A DNA stretch of 64,000 bases from Bugula neritina (taxonomy: Eukaryota > Bryozoa > Gymnolaemata > Cheilostomatida > Bugulidae). Positions 54,468 through 64,000 of the stretch are shown here, piece by piece. The first letter of the stretch is position 1, and each line of letters starts with the position of its first letter. A program made the position numbers and the translations under genes. The notes below the pieces were generated by a model that did no database searches, had not been told where the DNA came from, and saw nothing but the letters and a program-made list of their open reading frames with translations. Where the stretch lies: NCBI GenBank assembly GCA_964035545.1, contig OZ037767.1, positions 624,680-688,679 of the forward strand, written 5' to 3'.

Positions 54468-57400
54468 ATGTCTACAAATGTTGTCCATCCAACTCAACCT
54501 CAGTCTGGTGAATATGTTGTCCCATCAGGGAACTCTAACTTTGCATCTGAAGAACAAGGCCCAGCAGATGAAGCAATTCGTGAGTATATAGCTTTTACAA
54601 ATATAAATCTTCTCTTTAGTTGATTAGTTCTAATAATTTTATATTACAAAAAGTAGCCATCAAACAGCATGTTTTGTTTAATTAAATGATTTCATTTCTA
54701 TATGCTTGTCTTTTGGAATTGTTATCTTGCAATATTTTTTTTAAAAAGTCAGTGAGTGCAGCAATTCTAGTATATAGTTATTTAGTTAAGTTAGAACTAT
54801 TGCATCTTTTATAATTGGAAATTATTATATATTATCAATTAGCATAATGTAGTCCAATTAAAGTACTAGTCCTTGTTTATTACTATTTTATTCTAATTAA
54901 TTCTTTAAATATTATTAGTTTTATTTTAATCAAAATTAAGTTTTAAATTGTCTTTGAAGCTCAATTTATGATTCTGTTTTGGCTAGATTTTGAGTTCATA
55001 ATTTTTCGTTGAATAAATAAAATGAGAAATAAAATATTTGATAATAATTAATTCATGAGGCTTCAATCACTAAATCTACTTCTAGCAGCATAGATTAGGT
55101 TTAGAACTCATTTTGTTTAGTTTTAGATGATGACTCACAACATATTTTCTTGCATCACAGGAAACTATTCAAACTAACTGCTGCTTACATAGCTGCTAGA
55201 GTTTGCTGTCAAGCCTTTTAATTGGTCCATTGTTATGTCTACCTTTAGAACCAGACGCGGCAGAGGATAAAGAGGAAGTAGATGACTATGTTCCGTCTGA
55301 CTTGAGTGGGCTTCAAACTTATGAAGGTTACGCAGACGTCGGGTTTGGTAAGGAAAACACGCCCCCTCCTCCCCCGCCCCCGTCATATGCGGAGGTCGCG
55401 ACATCGGCTATAGAGTTTACAACGTGAGTAGGTGGTTACACTGACAGCAGTTGGCCTTGACTGATTAGTCTCCTGGGAATATCCTGGGAAAATCCTGGGA
55501 ATAATATTCACATTGACAGTTTCAGTTTCTAGAGATAGAGTTTATGTTACAGCAGATCTTCTGGTGATTTTGACTAAAAATATTGCCCCGGGCTAAGCTG
55601 CATGACTTCTTATGGAGTTTGTTTACAGAGCAGCAAACATATCTGAAGAAGAGGCTAGAGACGCATTGCTGCAGTTTGTGGCGGAGAACTGTTGCTACGG
55701 TGACAAGGCAGCTAAGAAGATGCAATTTGATAGGATTGACCCTTCAAATGCTTTGCACGTGAGAGATATATTATACTAACTCTTACAGTATATTATACTA
55801 ACTCTTACAGTATATTATACCAACCCTTACAGTATATTATACCAACTCTTACAGTATATTATACTAACTCTTACAGTATATTATACTAACCCTTACAGTA
55901 TATTATACTAACTCTCACAGTATACTATACTAACTTTTGCAGTATGTTTCAACAGTTTGTGCTATCTTACCATATTATGTCTTTCAGTATGCTTTAGAGA
56001 CTTTTTGTGAGAAAAGAACAACTTGTAGAGTTGAGGTTCCTCACTACCCGAATCAACCTGTAGACGGGTCGTTCAATGGCGCGCCCCCTCTCCCTTGGGA
56101 CATTCCTGTCTCTCCACAGAGAGAGTTTGCTGATCTTGAATACAAACTGCCAGTTCCACACACGGCAGAAGTTAGGGTACGATCCTTCTTTCAACTCTAC
56201 TTGTAACATGTGATGCATATTATAGAGCTAAGGCTACTGGGGGTTTGATAATGTAGAAACTTTTGGGTTTATATGTTGGAAATTAAAATTCATCATATTT
56301 TTGTTTTTATTTGCAAAAGATATCTGAAAAAAATATAAAAAACTTTGGAAATTATAATTCACTTTATTCTTTTAGTAGTTTATAGTTTGAACATGATTAG
56401 ACATGTTAAGAGCTGTACTGCTAACTTCACTGTCACCATTCAGCACCTGCTGCGTGCTGTCAAAAGCAGCCATCATATTGGTTGTTGTAGTGGTGTGGGG
56501 TCTGTGCAGGCCGAGGCCGTGTGAGGTGTGGTCAGTGTCGTGGGTGCGGCAGAGTCAGATGTACGAGTTGTAGTGGTAGAGGGAGAGTACGGCGCCACTC
56601 TGATAATGGCACCTATTACACAACCTGTCATCGCTGTGGTATGTAAACATAACTCCTCAGTACTACTGAAGTCTGCTCTTTAATCTATAGTTAGGTATTA
56701 ATTTAATCAGGCTTGTGCCTTTTGTATTGATTTTTGCTTTATTGAACCAGATTTCAATACTACTTGTGCTTTCTTTTCACTGGCTATGCAACATGTGTTG
56801 AATTGTTTTAATTTGTTCAGACAGCCCTTTGATAATCATATAATTTTTGTGGTGTTTTCCTATAGTGTCACTGTGTCATGGTATCATAGTGTGATGCTGT
56901 CATAGTGTCATGGTGCCAGGGTGTCATGGTGTCACAGTGTCATAGTGCCAGCGTCAATATTTCCCTTGTAGGTGGTATGGGTCGTATATGTTGTGGTCGT
57001 TGTGGTGGATCTGGGAGAGTTATATGTAGACATTGTGAAGGAACAGGGGAAGTCACTAGCTTCATACAACTTACTGTTAGATTGTGAGTCTAACCTCTTT
57101 ATTAGTATACACATCTACTCTATTAGATCACATGATCTCGTTGCCATGGTTACTCTGATGCTGTGTTACACTTTAGCACTAACAATGTGATGGACTACAT
57201 TCTAAAAGACACGCCGATGCCCGATGAGTTGATAAAAACTGTTAGCGGCACTGAGCTCTTCACCCAAACTCTGCCTCAGGTACCTCTATAAACACTTTCC
57301 TCATGTTTACCATCTGAACTGTAGAGTTGTGTCTTCATGTATGTAGAGTCGTGCACTCGTGTATGTATTCTCATGTATATATATCATTATGTTCTCATGT

Positions 57401-58674
57401 ATAAAGAGTTGTATTCTCATGTATATAGAGTTGTATTCTCATGTATATAGAGTTGTATTCTCATGTATATATAGTTGTATTCTCATATATTTAGAGTTAT
57501 ACTCTCATGTATAAAGAGTTGTGTTCTCATGTATATAGAGTTGTATTCTCATGTATATAGAGTTGTATTCTTATGTATTTAGAGTTGTATTCTCATGTAT
57601 ATAAAGTTGTGTTCTCATGTATATAGATTTGTATTCTCATGTATATAGATTTGTATTCTCATGTATATAAAGTTGTGTTCTCATGTATATAGAGTTATAC
57701 TCTCATGTATATAGAGTTGTATTCTCATGTATATAAAGTTGTGTTCTCATGTATATAGATTTGTATTCTCATGTATATAGAGTTGTATTCTCATGTATAT
57801 AAAGTTGTGTTCTCATGTATATAGATTTGTATTCTCATGTATATAGATTTGTATTCTCATGTATATAAAGTTGTGTTCTCATGTATATAGAGTTATACTC
57901 TCATGTATATAGAGTTGTATTCTCATGTATATAAAGTTGTGTTCTCATGTATATAGATTTGTATTCTCATGTATATAGAGTTGTATTCTCATGTATATAG
58001 AGTTGTATTCTCATGTATATAGAGTTGTATTCTCATGTATTTAGAGTTGTATTCTCATGTATATAGAGTTATACTCTCATGTATAAAGAGTTGTGTTCTC
58101 ATGTATATAGAGTTGTATTCTCATGTATATAGAGTTATACTCTCATGTATAAAGAGTTGTGTTCTCATGTATATAGAGTTGTGTTCTCATGTATATAGAG
58201 TTGTATTCTCATGTATATGAAGTTCTAATCTCATGTATACAGAGTTGTATTCTCTTGCAGGTGAACCCAGTCTGCAGCTTTCCTGTCCAGCAGATAAACG
58301 AGAACTCGGCTAGACTCGTACAACACTCGAGAACTGCCTTCCCCTATCAGCGACAGCTCAAACAGGTAACTACTGTTTCATCAACTTATTTCATTTATTA
58401 TATTGTTTTATTAATTTATTTCTCTTTATTATGTTGTTTTATTAACATATTTTTGTCTTTTCTTTGAACAATATATTCAAATCATCATCAGCAAAAACTG
58501 TATATAATTCTATCTGGTCTGCTGCAGAGACACAATCTTAGGGCTGTGCCAGTCACAAGTGTTGCTTACACTTTTAAGGAAGAGTCGTCTACTTTCTGGG
58601 TTTACGGTATGGAAAGGAAAGTATATTCCCCAGACTATCCTCAGCAGTGTTGCTGGGGCTGTAACATCCTTTGA
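54468..58674 (+). CDS. SSUH2: SSUH2-like protein, copy 1 (complete)
   Basis: Nine exons: 54468-54579, 55249-55423, 55629-55758, 55988-56176, 56491-56638, 56972-57083, 57177-57279, 58261-58365, 58528-58674. They join in frame to 406 aa, somewhat longer than the vertebrate protein as I recall it. The N-terminus is acidic with a poly-Pro PPSY motif (about residue 80), a possible WW-domain ligand. Then come the family blocks EEARDALLQFVAENCCYG and LETFCEKRTTC. A DnaJ-type Cys-rich zinc-binding zone follows at residues 203-288 (CGVC, CGQC, CTSC, CHRC, CGRC, CRHC), and the typical end YPQQCCWGCNIL. SSUH2 is linked to tooth and chaperone-related functions in vertebrates; the molecular role is unclear. 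The start ATG has GCC just before it and is shared by copy 2. Confidence 0.92.
55765..55950 (+). repeat. 22-bp minisatellite in intron 3 of SSUH2 copy 1
   Basis: About eight copies of TATATTATACTAACTCTTAC plus AG. Each unit contains acceptor-like CTTACAG/TAT, close to the true TTTCAG/TATGC. The same array occurs in copy 2 with about half the units. Confidence 0.9.
57300..58256 (+). repeat. 22-bp minisatellite in intron 7 of SSUH2 copy 1
   Basis: About 43 copies of AGTTGTATTCTCATGTATAT plus AG fill the intron up to the exon 8 acceptor (ATTCTCTTGCAG), which is itself a changed unit. Confidence 0.95.
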
Positions 58675-61545
58675 ACCCTTCTGTCTGTTATATTTGCTCA
58701 TCTCTACAATATCTTTAGCAAGAATATTATGTAAACTTCTTTAATGAGGCATTTTTACCCTAAAGTCTGTAACTGATACCTAAACAGGTGAAACAGTTGT
58801 TTGTGCATGAATATATAAAATATATTATTTTTAACATGTTTATATTTCTTTATTTCATGCCATATTTTCTATTGAATATTTTAGTTTTTATTTACAAGTC
58901 TTGTATTTTTGAACTATTTACTTTTTTGTATAATGCATAATATTAAATGAAATGTTTTTAGTGACCTGCCTTGTCATCAATTTTTTCAAAACTTTAATTT
59001 CAAATCTCGGCCTAAATTTTTTTTTATGTTTCAAGTGTTTGGAATTTTGTGCCAAAATAAATAATAATCTTAAAGACTTCAAACAAATATTTAAAAATTA
59101 ATCTTATTATTAGATCCAGTATAATGATTTAGACGACTGTACCTGCAACTCATGACTCAAAGCTGCCATTTCTCTAAGCTTTTTCTAAATGACTATATAG
59201 CTATAATAACAAGCTTTCTAGAAAAGCTGATCTACCTACCACTATGGAATGATTTGTGTGAATTGGTCTGATATGTTGTAAGTTTTGTTGGCTGTTCATA
59301 GCGCAGCTGCTGGAGACATTCAACTGTGTTTTTGTTGCTGTAGATGTAATAACTATATTATTTGTATTTCTATTTAATTTATATGTGTTATATGAGAAAT
59401 GATTCTCGTACATTCCATCAGAGAAACAGGCTCTTCTATTTTGATTTGCTTTTGTTTAACGGATTAAATGATAACAATGTTTAGACTAAGATGTTTAGAA
59501 CAATTTGTTCTCAATGGTTGTTATTAAATTTGGTAACAAGATTTTTTATTTTCATCTAATGTTTGATATAGGTATTAGTAATATTTTAGTTTATCAAAAG
59601 TTCACAGCAATATTGGCAGCTACATTGCTATGTAAAGAACAGCAGTGGTCTAGTTTAATGCCAGCTTTCTATATTGTAAGGGAAAGTTTTCTAGTCTCCT
59701 GGAAACTTGTTGCGTGAAGTTTATGAGGCCCAACGCACTCTGTCTATACTTTTGTAGCAAAAGCAGCCATTTGCTTTCACAATACTTGCTTAATTTGCAA
59801 AACTTTACACTTTTTAAGACACCAACCTATCATTTGGTGAGATGCTATTAGCGCACAGTATTTCGGCATACATCTACTTAACTCATCAAATAATTTAATA
59901 ATTAGAACTTTCTTTGAAACGTTTTCATATTTCTGTACTTTTTGTATAATTCGTAATTCTATTTCATTTCATCAGTAGCTGAATAGTATGAGTGATCTGC
60001 TCTTTCTAATAATCTTTCTCAAGTATCTCTCCTCGTTTTGACTATTTATATTTTGTAGTAACTTGTGCAGCTTTAAACTAGCTTTTTTAAAAAATAGTTT
60101 TGTAGTTTGAACTTTTTACTTTGTCTTTTTATTATAGACGTTCCTCATTTAGCTACATAATATTTTTTTATAAAATGATGCAAAACCGCTCAAACTGGTT
60201 TAGAGTTGTCTTCTTCCTTTAGTAATTGTAGAGCTTTTCACAAAATAATGAGTTTGACGTTTTAAATAAATGAAATTAAATTTTTTTTTCAAAAAGTTTT
60301 TTTAGTGAATATTTTTCAACAACGCAGTCGTATTAATTATTTGCACAATGTAAATAATATTGTGTTCATGTTGCTAAGAAGTAATATCCGGTCAAGCAAT
60401 ATTTTTTCTAGCCACCGTCAAAGGAATTATAAAAAATTAGTTGAAAGAGTGGATTAATTTGGTTCTAGTGTTTACGTTTGTTTTATGAAAATAAAGCAGA
60501 CGAGTTGAGATATTTATAGATTTTATTCAAATATCAACTTGGGTTTTGCTCTTGCACTTATTCTTAGACTAAAATTAAAAGTTATACTTATACTTATAGG
60601 TTATAGCTACACTTACTCTGACTGTCTTACTCTTAGTCTTATAGACAAACTCTATGAGTAAGAGTAAGACTTAAACTCAGTTAATCATAATTTGATTAAG
60701 CTATTGTCATAAATATAATTTTTGAATTCAAAAAGTAATTATGAATCAATTCTGATTCTGATATGCATGCTACTGACTATTGTGTGTCAACGTGTTGCAC
60801 TTGAAATAATTGTAAAACTAAATCAGTTAATGTAACTAAACGACAGATATGTATATTAATTCTACGCTTTTAATTTTGATTCATTATAATATTAAAAGTA
60901 ACACTAACACTGCTATTATTAGTAGTAATGTTAATTAGTAATTATTTGAAATTAAAACTGGGCATGCAACCATTACTGTTTGTAGTAATTTTTATATAAT
61001 ACTTAAATTAATTTTGCAATTAGATGAGATTTATCTAGTATTTTTTGAAAATTACTGTTTGAACTTAATGCTTTTTGGCATGGACTAAACATTCTTTGGG
61101 CAACATGTTAGTTATGAGTTATAATGATTACAAAGTTGTGCATCTTTCATTTCAAGCATGAATTTTTGGTTTCTTGTTTAAAAGAGTTTATAATTTAAAT
61201 GCTGAAAAATTAATCGTTGTTTACATTTAGCAACTTATTCAATATTTTAAGCATAGCATATTCTAGATTTTGAAAGCTTCAGTTTGCATACGAAATTGAT
61301 GCTTTTGCTTTCTTTGCTTCTATTTGATTCCATTTGCTGTTAACAGACCCGTTCTACTATTTACAATTAGAATGTTTCCAAGTATTTCTTTTTCCAGAAT
61401 CTTCAGACATATATACTGTGCATCTCTAAAACTAAATACTTTCCAGCGATACTTTTTTTAGTAGCAAGATTTTACACATTGATACAGCTACTGCTTTAAA
61501 TGTTTGCTTTATATTATATCCTATCATTATAGTTTCTATCCAGCC
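58675..61545. other. Intergenic between the two SSUH2 copies
   Basis: The first ~1.2 kb is the 3' flank of copy 1, AT-rich and without exons. From about 59866 the sequence is the duplicated 5' flank of copy 2, alignable with 52927-54467 with many small indels. No other gene is seen. Confidence 0.6.
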
Positions 61546-64000
61546 ATGTCCACAAACGTTGTCCATCCAACTCAACCTCAGTCTGGTGAGGATGTTGCCC
61601 CATCAGGAGACTCCAACTTTGCAGCTGAAAAGCAAGGCGCAGCTGATGAAGCAATTCGTGAGTAACTCTTTTAAATATTATTTAGCAGCAAGAAATCTTC
61701 TTTTTAATTGATTAGTTCTAATAATTTTAAATTGCAAAAAGTAGCCAATCAAACAGTATGTTTTGTTTAATTAAAATATACTTGAGTTTAAAATGATTTC
61801 ATTTTTATATGCTTGTATTTTTGGAAGTTTCATCTTACAACTTTTTTGGAAAAGTTAGTGAGTGCAGCGATTTTAGTTTATAATTATTTATTTAATTTAT
61901 AACTATTGTATTTTTTTATAATTAAGAAATTATTATATATCAACAAATAGCATAATGCTGTCAAACTAAATTACTAGTCTTTATTTATTACTATTTTATT
62001 CTAATTGATTTTTTAAATATTATTGATTTTATTTCAATCAATTTTAAATTGTGTTTGAAGCTTAATTTATGATTCCATTGTGGCAAGATTTGATGTTTAG
62101 GATTTTTTTATTAAATAACTAAAATGAGTAATAAAATATCTGATAATAGGTAATGTATGAGGCTTTAATCACTAAACCTGAGATGTAATTCTAACAACAT
62201 AGATGAGGTCTAGAGCTTATTGTTGTGGCTGATGTCACCCAAAGCATATTTTCTTACATAAGTTATTCTTACATCACAGGAAATCATTCAAACTAACTGC
62301 TGCTTACATAACATTTCTTTTAGAACCAGACGCAGAAGACGATAAAGAGGAAGTAGATGGCTATGTTCCGTCTGATATGAGTGGACTGCAAACTTATGAA
62401 GGTTACACAGACGTCGGGTTTGGTAAGGAGGATGCGCCCCCTCCTCCCCCGCCCCCTTCATATGCAGAGGTCACGACATCGGCTATAGAGTTTACAACGT
62501 GAGTAGGTGGTTACACTGGTAGCAGTTGACCTTGACTGATTAGTCTTCAGGGAATATCCTGGTCATCCGGGAATAATATCATTCACATTGACAGTTTCAG
62601 TTTCTAGAGATAGGGTTTATGTTACAGCAGATCATCTGGTTATTTTGACTAAAAATATTGCCCAAAGCTAAGCTGCTTGACTTCTTATGGAGTTTGTTTA
62701 CAGTGCAGCAAATATATCTGAAGAAGAGGCTAGAGACGCATTGCTGCAGTTCGTGGCGGAGAACTGTTGCTACGGTGACAAGGCAGCTAAGAAGATGCAA
62801 TTTGATAGGATTGACCCTTCAAATGCTTTGCACGTGAGAGATATATTATACCAACCCTTACAGTATATTATACCAACTCTTACAGTATATTATACTAACT
62901 CTTACAGTATATTATACTAATTCTTATAGTATATTATCATCCTATTTTCAGTATAGATTGGAGACTTTTTGTGAGAAAAGAACAACTTGTAGAGTTGAGG
63001 TTCCTCACTACCCGAATCAGCGGGTAGACGGGCCTCACAATGGCGCGCCCCCTCTTCCATGGAATGTTCCTGTCTCTCCAGAGAGAGAGTTTGCTGATCT
63101 TGAATATAAACTGCCAGTTCCACACACAGCAGAAGTTAGGGTGCGGTTCTTCTTTCAGCTCTACTTGTGACATGTGATGCATATGCCAAAAATTTTGGGT
63201 TTATTTGTTGAAAATTAAAATTCATTGCTTTTGATCACGTAAGTATTTTTGCATACCAGTATCATAAAATTTTGTAGAAATTAAAATGTATTTTATTTTC
63301 TTAGTGATATATAGCTTTAGATAAGCAAAAAGTTAATAAAATTCGGTTCATGAAATAAATATTTTTTTATCAACAAAATGCAATGTAGCTTGCTTTTCTG
63401 GTTTAAAAAGGAAAGGCACACGTCTCAACATGTCTAAACACGTTTAGACATGTTGAAACATGTTAAGAGCTGTTGCCAGTTGTTGCTAACTTCATTGTCA
63501 CCATTCAGCACCTGTTTTGTACTGTCAAAGGAAGGTGTAACTCGTTGGTTATTGCGGTGTGGTGTTGCAGAGGTGTGGGGTCTGTGCAGGCCGAGGCCGT
63601 GTAAGGTGTGGCCGATGTCATGGGTGTGGAAGAGTGACATGTCCGACTTGTAGTGGCAGTGGGCGAGAACGCCACAACTCGGAAGAGGGCATCTATTACA
63701 CAACCTGTACTCGCTGTGGTACGTAGACATAACTCCTTTTTTAATCAGTACTACTGAAGTCTGCTCTTTAATCTATAGTTAAATATTGATTTATTCACAG
63801 TTGGGCCTTTTTGCACTGATTCTTATTCTATTAAACCAGTTTTCAATCATGCTTGTGTTTTTTCTCATTGGCTTTAAAATATACTTAATGAGCTGAGTTG
63901 TTTTCATTTGTTTAAACTGCCCTCTGAGAAGTATTTTTTGCCGGTAATTGCTACAGTCTCATAGTGTGTCATAGTGTAATAATGTCATAATGCCATAGTA
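61546..64000 (+). CDS. SSUH2: SSUH2-like protein, copy 2 (cut by window end)
   Basis: Exons 1-5 are in the window: 61546-61657, 62324-62498, 62704-62833, 62952-63140, 63571-63718, with the same lengths and phases as copy 1. About 252 residues are encoded here; exon 5 ends with the start of the CxxC zone (CGVC, CGRC, CPTC, CTRC) and donor GTACGT. Differences from copy 1 are modest (for example GEDVAPSGDSN versus GEYVVPSGNSN, and RLETFCEK versus ALETFCEK). The PPSY proline motif and all zinc-binding Cys pairs seen are kept, so no sign of decay is visible. Exons 6-9 must lie beyond 64000. Confidence 0.9.
62842..62940 (+). repeat. 22-bp minisatellite in intron 3 of SSUH2 copy 2
   Basis: About four copies of the unit seen at 55765 in copy 1, at the same intron position. 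Confidence 0.9.

Larger units (their letters stand above)
52927..64000 (+). repeat. Head-to-tail segmental duplication, unit about 6.94 kb
   Basis: Copy 1 spans about 52927-59865 and copy 2 begins at about 59866 and runs off the window. Matching landmarks: GCATACATCTACTYAACTCAT at 52927 and 59866, the AATATTGTGTTCATGTTGCT stretch at about 53587 and 60356, SSUH2 ATG at 54468 and 61546, exon 5 at 56491 and 63571. Exons are much better conserved than the intergenic parts. Confidence 0.85.

Noticed and set aside
58035-58467. Open frames with repeated MYIELYSHVYRVILSC peptide
   Set aside because: Translation of the 22-bp array in intron 7 of SSUH2 copy 1; only 58261-58365 is a real exon there.

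Overview
The window is a stretch of intron-rich, AT-rich animal nuclear DNA. The evidence is GT-AG exons throughout, a spectrin-repeat giant, an SSUH2 family pair, hAT-type transposon remnants and a decayed non-LTR retrotransposon. The lineage cannot be fixed from the sequence; an invertebrate metazoan is the safest statement. No bacterial operons, phage or CRISPR are present.

Region 1 (1-51806, plus strand) is the 3' part of one giant gene. I chained 77 exons by hand. Every junction keeps the reading frame, giving about 5,690 codons that end at TAA 51804-51806; the 5' end lies before the window. The protein is almost wholly helical spectrin-repeat-like sequence, followed by a Ser/Arg-rich linker and two last helical segments. 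The nearest known architectures are the nesprin/dystonin/MACF/dystrophin giants. I see no KASH, GAR, EF-hand or ZZ domain before the stop.

Region 2 (16668-29537) is a 12.9 kb intron of that gene. On the minus strand inside it lie three small three-exon genes at 17220-18716, 20113-21688 and 25026-25699. The first two are clear tandem paralogues of a Ser/Thr-rich family I do not recognise, and the third has the same exon phases. A plus-strand tRNA-Cys-like sequence sits inside an intron of the first. The same interval holds two hAT-type elements, another TIR element flanked by TA, a weaker inverted-repeat pair and a decayed non-LTR reverse transcriptase.

Region 3 (about 52927-64000, plus strand) is a head-to-tail duplication with a unit of about 6.94 kb carrying an SSUH2-like gene. 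Copy 1 is complete (9 exons, 406 aa). Copy 2 is cut by the window end after exon 5.

The most unusual property is that many introns are largely minisatellites seeded at their own splice junctions. The repeat unit carries a copy of the real 5' or 3' splice site, often with adjacent exon bases, so one true site is followed or preceded by up to about 25 near-perfect decoys. This occurs on both strands and in several unrelated genes of the window.
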